Positions 9,108 through 18,867 of a DNA stretch of 64,000 nucleotides are shown here, piece after piece (position 1 is the stretch's first letter; each line of letters opens with the position of its first letter). Under the pieces are notes generated by a model. It was not told the origin of the DNA. It did not search any database and saw nothing but the letters and a program-made list of their open reading frames with translations. The translations under genes and the position numbers were made by a program. The stretch is from Phocaeicola plebeius DSM 17135 (GTDB lineage: Bacteria; Bacteroidota; Bacteroidia; Bacteroidales; Bacteroidaceae), in the NCBI RefSeq assembly GCF_000187895.1, contig NZ_DS990130.1, forward strand, positions 434,001-498,000, given 5' to 3'.

Positions 9108-12100
9108 TTCATCTTTCTTCTCCTCTTCTTTTTCTTTACAGCGTTCCGTATATTTACTGGGGGATACTCCGTACAATTCTTTGAATGCATTGGAGAAGTA
9201 AGTCGTATTGTTGAAACCTACCAGTTGGGCTATTTCAGACATACTGTAATTCTTTTCAGATTTCAGCAGGATTTCTGCTTGTTTCAGTCTGATATTCCTG
9301 ATAAAATCCCGGGTAGACTGGTTGGTCAGTTCTTTTAGTTTTCTGTATAGGTGTACACGACTTATACCCACTTCGGCTGCAATCATTTCTGCATTTAAAT
9401 CTGGATTATTCAGGTTCTTATTGATTACTTTTAGAACCTTTTGCATCAGCTTTTCATCTGCAGACTGAGGTTGTGCCACTTCAATATTGTCGTTTTGTTC
9501 TTGCTTTCCGCTAAAGTTATTGCGTAATATTTCTCTGTTTTTAATCAGGTTTTCAATAGTTGTTATTAAAATATCCAGGTTGAAAGGTTTGGCTATATAG
9601 GCGTCTGCCCCTAGGGAAAGTCCTTCGATATAATCCTTTTCACTGTTTTTGGCGGTAAGAAGGATTACCGGGATATGATTGGTTTTGATATTCTGCTTTA
9701 ATTTACGAAGCAACGTGATACCGTTTACTTCCGGCATCATGATGTCACTTAGAACCAAATCAGGCATGTGGTGCATAATAAGGTCGAGTGCTTCCTTCCC
9801 GTTGCTACAACTTAACACACGGAAATGACTTCCTAATTCAGTGAGCAGATAATTTCGTATCTCATCTTCATCTTCTACAATTAATATAGAATGCTTTTTC
9901 CTGATTACTTTTTTAGTGCCGTCTTCGCTATTTTCGTTTTCTTCAATAGAAGCCGGAATATGTTGCAGAGGCTGATCTTCAATGGATGGTTGCTCTGAAA
10001 TATTCTTATTACTATTCTGATAAAGTTCTTCGGTTGACAGATGGCTACATCCCAATGGAATATGGATGGTAAAACTACATCCGGACTTGTTTTCATTGTT
10101 CTTGACCGTGATAGTACCATGATGCATCTTTATGAGCGACATAGATAGATGAAGTCCGATTCCGGTTCCTTTGCTTCGTGACCGGTCATCGCTTATTTGA
10201 TAGAATCTTTCAAAAATACGTTCCATCTCACTTTCCTTTATGCCGGTTCCATTGTCTTCAATAATGATTTCTGCATAGTTATTCAATGGATAAACATTTG
10301 AAGAGTTATTGACGGAGTTGATATATATGTTGATTTCTCCTTCATTCTGGATATGTTTGAAGGAGTTTGAGAGTAAATTAAAGATTACTTTGTCAAAGTT
10401 ATTAGGATCCAGCCAAACTTTCAGGCTCTCCATTTGGGTTATAATGTTTAATTTAGCTCCTTTAGCAGCTGCTTGATATGCAAATGTATTTTTTATGTCA
10501 TTGATAAAGCTGATTAAATCCACTTCTGTGAAACTTAGCTTCATTTGGTTCTTATCTATCTTTCTGATGTCCATTAATTGGTTGATCAGGTTTAGAATTC
10601 TTTGCGCATTACGTTCTATCAATGAATAGCTTTTTTGTCTTTCGCTGTCATTATCTGTAGATATTAATTTCTGTAATGGGCTGATAATTAAAGACATCGG
10701 AGTTCTGATTTCGTGAGAAATATTAATGAAGAACTGTAATTTACTTTCATTAATCTCTTCCAAGTGTTTGTGCTTTAGCATCTCCTGTCTTACTCTGTAT
10801 TTTTCTTTAGCCTGATGTATAAAGATGGCTATTATACTAATGATGATTAAGATATAGATAACCCATGCCAGACCGGAGTTGTACCATGCAGGATGTATAT
10901 TAATGACTATTGTCTTTATTTTAGATTCAGAAGTGCCATTGATTGCTTTTACTTTAAATTCGTATTTTCCTACAGGAAGATTACTGAAGGAAACACGGGA
11001 GCTTCCTTTGGGAAAAGAGTTCCATGTTCCATTATTCATGGAATATAAATAGTTTTGTGGGGAAATGAAATTGTCTGTAGCAAATTCTATATAAAACGAA
11101 TTGTCATAGTGGGACAGATTGATTTCTTTGGTATGAAATATATCATTATCTATCACATGATAACTTCCGGATTGAGTCATTTCGTTGACTGCTTTATCAT
11201 GCAGATAGAAACCGGTAATTCTTATATTGCTTTGAAACTTCTGTGTTTCGATGTCATTCGGGTTAAAAAAGACAATACCATTGGTTCCTCCAAACAGAAT
11301 TTTTCCGTCGGGAGATATGCAATAGGCATTTCTTGAAAATTCATTATTGTATAATCCGTCTGATGCAAAGAAAGGAATAAACGATTTGTTGTGTGAATTA
11401 TATTTGGCAATTCCCTGACTTGTACTTACCCATATATCCTTGTTTTTATCCACAATGATTGATGAGATCAGATTATTGGGGAGTCCATTGTGAGTTGTAA
11501 ATTTCTCAATTATATTCAAATTATAATCCATTACATAAATTCCTTCCGGGGTTCCTGCCCATATATGGTCGTCTGGCCCTTGTGCAATGGTATTTATACT
11601 TAAGCCTATGAGCACTTTTTCCTTACCTACGACTTTGAGTTTCTCAGTATCTATGCATTTAATACCATCATAAGTACCTATATACAATCGTCCGTTTGGA
11701 ATATACAATAAAGTATTAATCCATTGATTGATTTCTTTCTCTGATAGAGCCTGATGTACTTTCAGGTCACTATAAGAAGCCGATGAAGCTGGTAAATCTA
11801 CATAATAAAGCCCTGTTCCCATTGTGCCTATCCACAATCTTTTATGAGGGTCTTCTACGAATCTATATACTTTTGTTATTTCATTCCCTTCATTATTTCG
11901 CAGTGAAGTTTTTGAAAGTTTGTTTGTTTGCGAATCGAATAAAGATATTCCACTAAGGTATGAACCTATCCATACCTTTTTATTGGAATCTTCAAAAAGG
12001 CACATGACGGTAGGAGGAACATCCGGGTTTTTATCTTGAGTTAGATGTTGAATAAAGTTGTAGTTTTTGTCTAATAAATAAATACCATCATTGTCTGTAC

Positions 12101-13187
12101 CTACAATTAGTTTACCCTTATCTGTGGTTTCGCACAAAGCTGTAATACAATTGCTTCCTATGTAATTTCGGATAGATGAGAAGTTTCCGATGTAGTTAAA
12201 CATATTCGCTTGTGAAGGAATAAATGCTACTCCTTTCTGGTAGATACCAATCCAAAGATTATTGCTGCTGTCTGTCAGCAAAGAATGTACTTTGCTTTTC
12301 TTGATGTTTATGTTGTCTATGTAAAAATCCGTGTTGGCTATGGATTTTTTTGAAATGTCATAAGCTACAATTCCTTCTCCATCAATACCAATCAGCATGA
12401 GATTATTATTCTGCTTAAATACTTTAATGGGGAAACTGGAATGAAATATTTGATGAAAGGTGTCATCTTCTTGATTGTATATAAATACTCCTCGTCCGCT
12501 GGTTCCTGCATATATATTGCCATTTGAGTCTTCTGTACAACAATTGATAAATTGATTTCCATAAGGCTTTCCAAGAGTATAGTGATGAATTTTTTTATTT
12601 TTGTCAATTCTGACCACTCCATGGTATTCCGTACAAATCCATATATTCCCCTTATGGTCTTCCATGATATCATTGATAGTATGTCCAATTAAAGATGTAT
12701 TCCAATCTTTAACTTGAAAATTTCCACTATCGTTAAAAGATAGTTCTTTGATGCCATACCCACTTGTTCCTATTAATATGCTGCCGTCGCTGAGCTGTGC
12801 AATACTTTTATTGTTGTATTCATAACTTGAGTTGGATTTATTAATTGTAATGAAAGAATCTGATTTATAATTGTAAATCTGAAGTCCTTTGATTGAAAGT
12901 ACGTACAAATTGCCTTTGGCGTCCTGAAATGTTCTGTATACATGATTCCCAAGCAATGAAGTAGAATCATTGAAATGATTTTTGTAATTAACAAATTTGG
13001 CGCCATCGTATTTGTTTAATCCATCTTCTGTAGACACCCATATATATCCTTTGGAATCTTGGTATATATGGTTAATCATACTGCTGGATATATCTCCATG
13101 AGTTGAATATAACTTACAAAACTGTCCTTTACAAAAAAGAGGTAGAAAACACAGAAAGATGATTAAAATAAAGGTTTTGTTTTTCAT
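9105..13187 (-). CDS. Hybrid two-component system sensor/regulator (HTCS)
   Basis: This is a single-polypeptide sensor kinase and transcription factor of about 1360 residues. A signal peptide (MKNKTFILIIFLC, cleavage after CKGQ) leads into a periplasmic sensor of repeated propeller blades (recurring D..G.IWVST/IWIGT motifs), then a Y_Y_Y-like domain and a transmembrane helix near 770-790. The cytoplasmic part has a HisKA domain (SHEIRTP, His825), a HATPase domain (NLLSNSFKH, EDNGTGI), a receiver (DLVLSDIMMPE, Asp1148) and a C-terminal AraC-type helix-turn-helix (about 1260-1355). The frame runs 33 codons further upstream, but the internal ATG at 13187 gives the only proper signal peptide. Such proteins bind a specific oligosaccharide and switch on their own locus; here the ligand is probably a decorated xylo-oligosaccharide. 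Its likely target is the divergent CE20 operon. Confidence 0.95.
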   Translation of the reverse strand: MKNKTFILIIFLCFLPLFCKGQFCKLYSTHGDISSSMINHIYQDSKGYIWVSTEDGLNKYDGAKFVNYKNHFNDSTSLLGNHVYRTFQDAKGNLYVLSIKGLQIYNYKSDSFITINKSNSSYEYNNKSIAQLSDGSILIGTSGYGIKELSFNDSGNFQVKDWNTSLIGHTINDIMEDHKGNIWICTEYHGVVRIDKNKKIHHYTLGKPYGNQFINCCTEDSNGNIYAGTSGRGVFIYNQEDDTFHQIFHSSFPIKVFKQNNNLMLIGIDGEGIVAYDISKKSIANTDFYIDNINIKKSKVHSLLTDSSNNLWIGIYQKGVAFIPSQANMFNYIGNFSSIRNYIGSNCITALCETTDKGKLIVGTDNDGIYLLDKNYNFIQHLTQDKNPDVPPTVMCLFEDSNKKVWIGSYLSGISLFDSQTNKLSKTSLRNNEGNEITKVYRFVEDPHKRLWIGTMGTGLYYVDLPASSASYSDLKVHQALSEKEINQWINTLLYIPNGRLYIGTYDGIKCIDTEKLKVVGKEKVLIGLSINTIAQGPDDHIWAGTPEGIYVMDYNLNIIEKFTTHNGLPNNLISSIIVDKNKDIWVSTSQGIAKYNSHNKSFIPFFASDGLYNNEFSRNAYCISPDGKILFGGTNGIVFFNPNDIETQKFQSNIRITGFYLHDKAVNEMTQSGSYHVIDNDIFHTKEINLSHYDNSFYIEFATDNFISPQNYLYSMNNGTWNSFPKGSSRVSFSNLPVGKYEFKVKAINGTSESKIKTIVINIHPAWYNSGLAWVIYILIIISIIAIFIHQAKEKYRVRQEMLKHKHLEEINESKLQFFINISHEIRTPMSLIISPLQKLISTDNDSERQKSYSLIERNAQRILNLINQLMDIRKIDKNQMKLSFTEVDLISFINDIKNTFAYQAAAKGAKLNIITQMESLKVWLDPNNFDKVIFNLLSNSFKHIQNEGEINIYINSVNNSSNVYPLNNYAEIIIEDNGTGIKESEMERIFERFYQISDDRSRSKGTGIGLHLSMSLIKMHHGTITVKNNENKSGCSFTIHIPLGCSHLSTEELYQNSNKNISEQPSIEDQPLQHIPASIEENENSEDGTKKVIRKKHSILIVEDEDEIRNYLLTELGSHFRVLSCSNGKEALDLIMHHMPDLVLSDIMMPEVNGITLLRKLKQNIKTNHIPVILLTAKNSEKDYIEGLSLGADAYIAKPFNLDILITTIENLIKNREILRNNFSGKQEQNDNIEVAQPQSADEKLMQKVLKVINKNLNNPDLNAEMIAAEVGISRVHLYRKLKELTNQSTRDFIRNIRLKQAEILLKSEKNYSMSEIAQLVGFNNTTYFSNAFKELYGVSPSKYTERCKEKEEEKKDE

Positions 13188-13547
13188 TATCTGTATCATA
13201 AGTTTACACTTGGTTATTTCCCTAATGGATAAGTTTGTTGAAATGTACGTATTGTTAGTGATGCAAAGTAAATTCTTTTTTTTCATTTCTCAATGAAAAG
13301 TAAAGGAATTAAATAGATACTTTTTATAGAGTTTCTGGTGTAGGGCGGTGCTTAAAATAAGCAGTGTATGTGGACGTTAATACCCTTATTGTAGAGATGG
13401 TGTAACATATACATATGCTTTTTGTTACAATAGAAAATGAAATGTAACCATAGATGTAAGCTTGGTATCCTGTCGGACATACGTATTAATAACCTTTCAC
13501 TATTTTTGTTACAGTGAAAAATCAATGAAAAATACAATGAAAAGTAT
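13188..13547. promoter_or_regulatory. Divergent intergenic region with four GTTACA half-sites and a -7 box
   Basis: This 360-bp gap separates the HTCS gene and the CE20 operon. Four half-sites are seen: TGTAACA 13401-13407, TGTTACA 13423-13429, TGTAACC 13443-13449 and TGTTACA 13507-13513. The second and fourth sit in an 11-bp direct repeat (TTTTTGTTACA) whose copies are 84 bp apart, close to eight helical turns. The fourth overlaps a Bacteroides -7 box, TATTTTTG, at 13501-13508, 40 bp before the CE20 start. No clear TTTG -33 box is present, as expected for an activator-dependent promoter. These are candidate regulator sites; binding by the HTCS is inference. Confidence 0.5.
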
Positions 13548-15170
13548 ATGAAAACACATTTTATTATTAAACGTTTTTTATTAGGCTTAGCCTTGCTTGC
13601 TTCTTGTGATTTTGGAGCTTTTGCAAAGGTGGTTTTACCGGTGCTGGTATCAGACGGTATGGTGTTGCAGCGAAATGCTCCGTTAACAATATGGGGTAAG
13701 GCTGATCCGTCTGAGAAGGTTTGTGTAAAGTTTCATAAGAAACAATATAAGGTAACGGCGGATGAGAATGGGAAATGGGCTGTAACACTGCCTGCTATGA
13801 AAGCCGGAGGACCTTACTCTATGACAATTAACGACATTGTTTTAAATGATATTCTCGTAGGAGATGTCTTTTTATGTTCAGGTCAGTCTAATATGGAACT
13901 TCCGGTTAATCGAGTAATGGATAAATATGCAGACGAGATAGAAGGATATGAAAATACCTCTGTTCGATATGTGAAAGTTCCTTATTCGTATGATTTTTCT
14001 CAACAGAAAGAAGATATTCGTCCTGTAACCTGGCGTCCGATGACGACCGAAAATGTAAAAGATTTTTCTGCGATATGTTATTTCTTTTCCCGGTTGCTGG
14101 AAGAAAAGACTAATGTGCCGGTAGGTATTATTAATGCAAGTTGGGGAGGAACTCCGGTGGAAGCTTGGGTTAGTGAAAAAGGATTGCAAAACTTTCCGGA
14201 GTATGTACATCAGAAGGCCTTGTATGAGGATACAGAATTAGTTTCTCGGATAACAGAGACTGAAAGGCTGCATCAACAGGCATGGAATAAAGTATTGTAT
14301 AAGTCTGATGCAGGACTTCATGGTGTGACACCCTGGTATACGGAGGATTATGATGATTCGGATTGGGAACAGGTAGATATGTTTTCAGATAATTGGGCCA
14401 TTCGTAATGGCCGTCCTTTGAACGGAGTGCATTGGTTCAGGAAGGACTTTTTTATACCAGAGGACTGGAGTGGGAAAGAAGCCGTTTTACGTTTAGGATG
14501 CATTGTGGATGCAGACTCTGTGTTTGTAAACGGACATTTCGTCGGCACTGTTTCCTATCAGTATCCTCCTCGTATTTATAAAGTACCTTCCAAGTTGCTG
14601 AAGAAGGGAAAAAATCAACTTACTGTACGGTTGTTTAGTTATGGAGGACGTCCTTCTTTTGTAAAGGAAAAGCCTTATAAGTTGATTTGTGACGGGAAAG
14701 AAGTAAATCTGGAAGGGGGATGGAAGCACAAAATAGGTACGGTGATGCCCCCTTCTCCTTCTTCTACAGCCTTTCATTACACTCCTGTTGGCTTGTATAA
14801 TGGGATGATTTATCCATTACGTCATTATACGTTCAAAGGAGTGGTGTGGTATCAGGGAGAGTCAAATGTGGGCCGTTGGAGCGAATATTCGTCTTTGCTC
14901 AGTGCATTGATAGCCGACTGGAGAACACTTTTCAAAGATGAAAATCTTCCTTTCTATATCATTGAATTAGCTGATTTCCTGGCACCGGATGATCCGGGAA
15001 GAGCAGCATGGGCTGAGTTGAGAAAACAGCAGGCGAAAACTGCCCGTGAGAATGCACACGTTACACTGATAAAGAATAGTGATACGGGAGAATGGAATGA
15101 CATCCATCCTTTGGATAAAAAAACAGCAGCTACCCGTCTGGTGGAAGCAGTAATACAGAATGAAAAATAA
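13548..15170 (+). CDS. CE20-like SGNH acetylesterase (annotated family: sialate O-acetylesterase)
   Basis: This 540-residue protein has a signal peptide (cleavage near GAFAK), an N-terminal beta domain, and an SGNH catalytic domain. A jelly-roll-like domain (about residues 260-395) is inserted between catalytic block I (CSGQSNMEL, Ser114) and the later blocks (WYQGESN, Asp518/His520 in DIHPLDK). This domain order matches the family usually called sialate O-acetylesterase and, in xylan loci, characterised as CE20 xylo-oligosaccharide acetylesterases. It heads an operon with a sugar symporter, GH10, GH43 and GH67, so deacetylation of glucuronoxylan oligosaccharides in the periplasm is the likely job. 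Only 9 bp separate its stop from the symporter start. The window therefore has two distinct esterase types for one polymer. Confidence 0.88.
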   Translation: MKTHFIIKRFLLGLALLASCDFGAFAKVVLPVLVSDGMVLQRNAPLTIWGKADPSEKVCVKFHKKQYKVTADENGKWAVTLPAMKAGGPYSMTINDIVLNDILVGDVFLCSGQSNMELPVNRVMDKYADEIEGYENTSVRYVKVPYSYDFSQQKEDIRPVTWRPMTTENVKDFSAICYFFSRLLEEKTNVPVGIINASWGGTPVEAWVSEKGLQNFPEYVHQKALYEDTELVSRITETERLHQQAWNKVLYKSDAGLHGVTPWYTEDYDDSDWEQVDMFSDNWAIRNGRPLNGVHWFRKDFFIPEDWSGKEAVLRLGCIVDADSVFVNGHFVGTVSYQYPPRIYKVPSKLLKKGKNQLTVRLFSYGGRPSFVKEKPYKLICDGKEVNLEGGWKHKIGTVMPPSPSSTAFHYTPVGLYNGMIYPLRHYTFKGVVWYQGESNVGRWSEYSSLLSALIADWRTLFKDENLPFYIIELADFLAPDDPGRAAWAELRKQQAKTARENAHVTLIKNSDTGEWNDIHPLDKKTAATRLVEAVIQNEK

Positions 15171-15179
15171 TAAACAGAT

Positions 15180-16676
15180 ATGAGTAAGATTCAGAATCAG
15201 AAAGTATCCATGGCCGAAAAGGTGGGCTATGGATTAGGAGACTGTTCCGCAAATCTGGTATTCCAGATGATGATGATTTACCAGACCAAATTCTATACGG
15301 ATGTGTTTGGGCTGGAAGGAGCAATTGCAGGAACCGTCATGTTGGTAGCACGTATTGTGGATGCGTTTGTAGATCCCACTGTCGGTATTTTGTCTGACCG
15401 GACTCAGACGAAATGGGGAAAATATCGTCCATGGGTATTATGGACAGCACTTCCTTTCATGGTGTTCTATGTACTGGCCTTTTACAATCCGGGCATTGAA
15501 GAAAAAGGACTGGTAGCTTTGTATGCTACAATTTCATACACCTTACTGATGACGATGTATTCTTTTAATAATACACCCTATTCTTCATTGGGAGGAGTCA
15601 TGTCGTCAGATATTAAAGAACGTACCAGTATTACCTCTGTGCGTTTCGTCTTTTCTACAATTGCACAGTTTGTGGTACAAGGACTTACCTTACCGTTGGT
15701 CAGCAAGTTTTCGGAAGGTAGTGACAAGGCACATGGCTGGCTCTGTACCATATCCTTGTTTGCTGCCGTAGGTTTCTTGTTTTTGGTAATTGTATTTTTC
15801 TCAGCAAAAGAACGTATTACTCCGCCTGCCAATCAGAAAAATGATACCCGTCAGGATATAAAAGATGTATTAAGCAGTGTGCCCTGGCGTGCCATGTTTT
15901 TCTTGACTCTTTTTGTGTTCATCACACTGGCTATGTGGGGAAGTGCCATGAACTATTATTTTGAAAACTATGTGGATAAGGCAGCTTTGTTTACTTTCCT
16001 GGATAATATCGGGTTGGTAGCCACTGACGGTGGAACTTCAGTCGGGTATCATATACTTGATGCTTTCGGGTTGATTGTAACTTCTCCGGACAAAGCATAC
16101 GAAGTGGGCTTTGGCGTATTCAATATGGTGGGAGCCTTGGTTCAGTTTTTCGGCGTAATTTGTTTATCAGAATTTTTAGCCAACAAATATGGCAAGAAGC
16201 GTACGTTTATTGTATGTCTTGCGCTGACGGCTATTTTCACGGCTTTGTTCTATTTCCCTTCAAAATACGATATTGAAATGATGTTCGTATTGAACTTCTT
16301 GAAGAGCTTGGCTTATGCACCAACGGTTCCTTTGCTTTGGGCTATGATTGCCGATGTGGCCGACCATTCGGAATATATCAATTATCGTCGTGCTACGGGA
16401 TTTATCTTTTCGGGAGTGGTGTTTGCCCTGAAAGCCGGATTAGGTATTGGAGGAGCTGTATTGGGCTTCTTGCTGTCGGGATTTGGTTATGTTTCTGGAG
16501 CGGATATAGCTCAAAGTGATACAGCCGTTCATGGCATCATTCTTTCATCAAGTCTGATTCCAGCCGCATTCTTTTTTGTCGGTGTGGTGGCATTATGTTT
16601 CTATCCTATCAGTAAAGAATACAATGAGAAAATGCAGGCAGAATTAACTGCTCGAAGAAGTAAGAGTGACTATTAA
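15180..16676 (+). CDS. GPH-family sugar:cation symporter (xylo-oligosaccharide transporter type)
   Basis: This 498-residue, 12-helix inner-membrane protein belongs to the glycoside-pentoside-hexuronide:cation symporter family. The hallmark YGLGDCSANLVFQ lies at the start of helix 1, with a cytoplasmic DRTQTKWGKYRPW loop and an internal WGSAMNYYFENY segment. Relatives (XynP, XynB, MelB) import xylosides or melibiose with H+ or Na+. Placement between an acetylesterase and a GH10 xylanase points to uptake of xylobiose or other short xylo-oligosaccharides, which the signal-less GH43 enzyme two genes downstream could cut in the cytoplasm. The C-terminal tail is short and hydrophilic. The cation and exact sugar are not readable from the sequence. 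Confidence 0.92.
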   Translation: MSKIQNQKVSMAEKVGYGLGDCSANLVFQMMMIYQTKFYTDVFGLEGAIAGTVMLVARIVDAFVDPTVGILSDRTQTKWGKYRPWVLWTALPFMVFYVLAFYNPGIEEKGLVALYATISYTLLMTMYSFNNTPYSSLGGVMSSDIKERTSITSVRFVFSTIAQFVVQGLTLPLVSKFSEGSDKAHGWLCTISLFAAVGFLFLVIVFFSAKERITPPANQKNDTRQDIKDVLSSVPWRAMFFLTLFVFITLAMWGSAMNYYFENYVDKAALFTFLDNIGLVATDGGTSVGYHILDAFGLIVTSPDKAYEVGFGVFNMVGALVQFFGVICLSEFLANKYGKKRTFIVCLALTAIFTALFYFPSKYDIEMMFVLNFLKSLAYAPTVPLLWAMIADVADHSEYINYRRATGFIFSGVVFALKAGLGIGGAVLGFLLSGFGYVSGADIAQSDTAVHGIILSSSLIPAAFFFVGVVALCFYPISKEYNEKMQAELTARRSKSDY

Positions 16677-16691
16677 TTAAGAAAAAGCTAT

Positions 16692-17840
16692 ATGAGGAAC
16701 AAACACATTGCATCATGGATGCTGTGCAGCCTGTTTATTATGGGGTGCGGGAGTAAGGTTTCTGATACGGTTGTATCAGAGAAATCTTTGAAAGAGGTTG
16801 TAGGAGACAAGTTTTTAATGGGGGTAGCGCTGAATGTACGTCAGTCATCTGGTGTTGATACTTCAGCAGTGAAGATTGTGAAGCAGCATTTCAATTCCAT
16901 TGTGGCAGAGAACTGTATGAAATGCGGAGAAATTCAGCCTAAAGAGGGAGAGTTCCATTTTGAGGATGCCGACCGCTTTGTGCAGTTCGGAATAGATAAT
17001 GGAATGACGGTGATAGGACATTGCTTGATTTGGCATTCTCAGCTTCCGGACTGGTTCTGCGTAGATGAAAAGGGTCAGAATGTTTCTCCTGAAAAGTTGA
17101 AACAGCGTATGAAAACGCATATCCAGACCGTTGTAGGACGATACAAAGGAAAGGTGAAAGGCTGGGATGTGGTGAATGAAGCTATTGTGGAAGACGGCTC
17201 TTATCGCAAAAGTAAATTTTATGAAATCTTGGGAGAAGAGTTTATTCCACTGGCCTTCCAGTATGCGCACGAGGCTGACCCGGATGCCGAACTTTATTAT
17301 AATGATTATGGTATGGACGTGCAGGGTCGTCGGGAAGGAGTTGTGAAGCTTGTCCGTTCATTGAAGGAAAAAGGATTGCGTATTGATGCTGTAGGCATGC
17401 AAGGACACATGGGAATGGATTACCCCGACATTCAGAAATTTGAAGAAAGTATGCTTGCTTTTGCTTCTGCTGGTGTCAAGGTGATGATTACAGAATGGGA
17501 TATGAGTGCGCTGCCTACTGCACTTCGCAGTGCCAACATCTCGGATACGGTTGCATTTAAGAAAACATTGAATCCTTATCCGCAGGAACTCCCTGACTCT
17601 GTCAGCCAGGCTTGGAACAAAAGAATGCAGCAGTTCTTCCAGCTTTTTGAAAAACATGCCGATATTGTGACGCGTGTAACGGCATGGGGAGTTACAGATA
17701 GTGATTCGTGGAAGAATGATTTCCCGATTCGTGGAAGAAGAGACTATCCGTTGCTTTTTGACCGGAACTATCAACCTAAGGAATTTATACAGAAAATGAT
17801 AGATGAGCAGTCGGATACGACAGCTATTGCACAGAAATAA
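16692..17840 (+). CDS. GH10 endo-beta-1,4-xylanase, lipoprotein
   Basis: This 382-residue protein has a lipoprotein signal (FIMGC, Cys19) and one GH10 (beta/alpha)8 domain. The acid/base is Glu163 in WDVVNEA and the nucleophile Glu268 in MITEWD; substrate-binding motifs GHCLIWHSQ and YNDYGMD are intact. It hydrolyses internal beta-1,4 bonds of the xylan backbone. No carbohydrate-binding module is present, which is typical of GH10 enzymes that process oligosaccharides already brought to the cell rather than long insoluble chains. The residues after Cys19 (GSKVSD) are not the acidic run usual for surface-exported Bacteroides lipoproteins, so periplasmic retention seems more likely, though uncertain. 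It starts 15 bp after the symporter. Confidence 0.95.
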   Translation: MRNKHIASWMLCSLFIMGCGSKVSDTVVSEKSLKEVVGDKFLMGVALNVRQSSGVDTSAVKIVKQHFNSIVAENCMKCGEIQPKEGEFHFEDADRFVQFGIDNGMTVIGHCLIWHSQLPDWFCVDEKGQNVSPEKLKQRMKTHIQTVVGRYKGKVKGWDVVNEAIVEDGSYRKSKFYEILGEEFIPLAFQYAHEADPDAELYYNDYGMDVQGRREGVVKLVRSLKEKGLRIDAVGMQGHMGMDYPDIQKFEESMLAFASAGVKVMITEWDMSALPTALRSANISDTVAFKKTLNPYPQELPDSVSQAWNKRMQQFFQLFEKHADIVTRVTAWGVTDSDSWKNDFPIRGRRDYPLLFDRNYQPKEFIQKMIDEQSDTTAIAQK

Positions 17841-17889
17841 CGTTTAACAGGAGACGCTTTCAGTAAGAGTCTCATAAATCAATATAAAA

Positions 17890-18867
17890 ATGAAAAAGGA
17901 AGAAAGATATTTGTTTCCTGCCGACTATATGGCAGATCCGTCAGTACATGTATTTAACGGACGTTTGTATATTTATCCTTCACACGACCGTGAATCAGGT
18001 ATTCCTGAAAATGACAACGGTGACCATTTTGATATGAATGATTACCATGTATTGTCGACGGATGACGTGATGAAGGGTGAAATCGTCGATCATGGAGTGG
18101 CTTTGAAGGTTGCTGATATACCTTGGGCCGGACGCCAGCTGTGGGACTGTGACATTGCCTGCAAGGATGGAAAATATTACTTGTATTTTCCGTTGAAAGA
18201 CCGGAATGATATTTTCCGTATGGGGGTAGCCATTAGCGATAAACCTGAAGGTCCGTTTATTCCTCAGCCCGATCCGATTCGTGGAAGCTACAGTATTGAT
18301 GCGGCAGTTTTCCGCGATGATGACGGAAGCTACTACATGTATTTTGGCGGAATCTGGGGAGGACAGTTGCAGCGTTACCGTGATAACAAAGCCATTGAAA
18401 GTCCATGTCTCCCAGCTGATAATGAACCGGCTTTGCCCAGTCGTGTGGTAAAATTATCGGATAATATGTTGGAATTTGCAGAAGAACCCCGTCCGGTCAT
18501 CGTATTGGGAGAAGATGGCAAACCTTTGTTTGCAGGCGATCCGCATCGTTTCTTTGAGGCTTCGTGGATGCATAAATATAAAGGTAAATATTATTTCTCT
18601 TATTCTACGGGCGATACTCATCTGTTGTGTTATGCGGTAGGCGACAATCCTTATGGACCGTTTACATATCAGGGCGTAATTCTGACTCCGGTAGTAGGAT
18701 GGACTACCCATCACTCTATTGCAGAATATAAAGGAAAGTGGTATCTTTTCCATCATGATTGTGTTCCTTCAGGTGGAAAGACCTGGCTTCGCAGTTTAAA
18801 AGTGGTTGAATTGGAATACGATGAAGAGGGTAAGATTCAGACCATAAAAGGAAGTGCGGATGAATAA
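17890..18867 (+). CDS. GH43 xylosidase/arabinofuranosidase without signal peptide (GH43_1-like)
   Basis: This 325-residue single-domain GH43 enzyme has base Asp16 (ADPSVHV), modulator Asp137 (SIDAAVF) and acid Glu223 (FFEASWM). The protein starts directly with MKKEERYLFPADYMADP, so no export signal is present and a cytoplasmic location is predicted. That contrasts with the two secreted GH43-CBM6 enzymes of the first operon. Single-domain enzymes of this subgroup are mostly beta-xylosidases, some also acting on arabinofuranosides. Its location after a symporter gene suggests it hydrolyses imported xylobiose to xylose. The next gene starts inside its last codons, so translation of the two is probably coupled. 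Confidence 0.93.
   Translation: MKKEERYLFPADYMADPSVHVFNGRLYIYPSHDRESGIPENDNGDHFDMNDYHVLSTDDVMKGEIVDHGVALKVADIPWAGRQLWDCDIACKDGKYYLYFPLKDRNDIFRMGVAISDKPEGPFIPQPDPIRGSYSIDAAVFRDDDGSYYMYFGGIWGGQLQRYRDNKAIESPCLPADNEPALPSRVVKLSDNMLEFAEEPRPVIVLGEDGKPLFAGDPHRFFEASWMHKYKGKYYFSYSTGDTHLLCYAVGDNPYGPFTYQGVILTPVVGWTTHHSIAEYKGKWYLFHHDCVPSGGKTWLRSLKVVELEYDEEGKIQTIKGSADE

Noticed and set aside
13188-13286. 33-codon N-terminal extension of the HTCS protein
   Set aside because: It would bury the signal peptide inside the protein and adds no recognisable sequence; the ATG at 13187 gives a proper signal.
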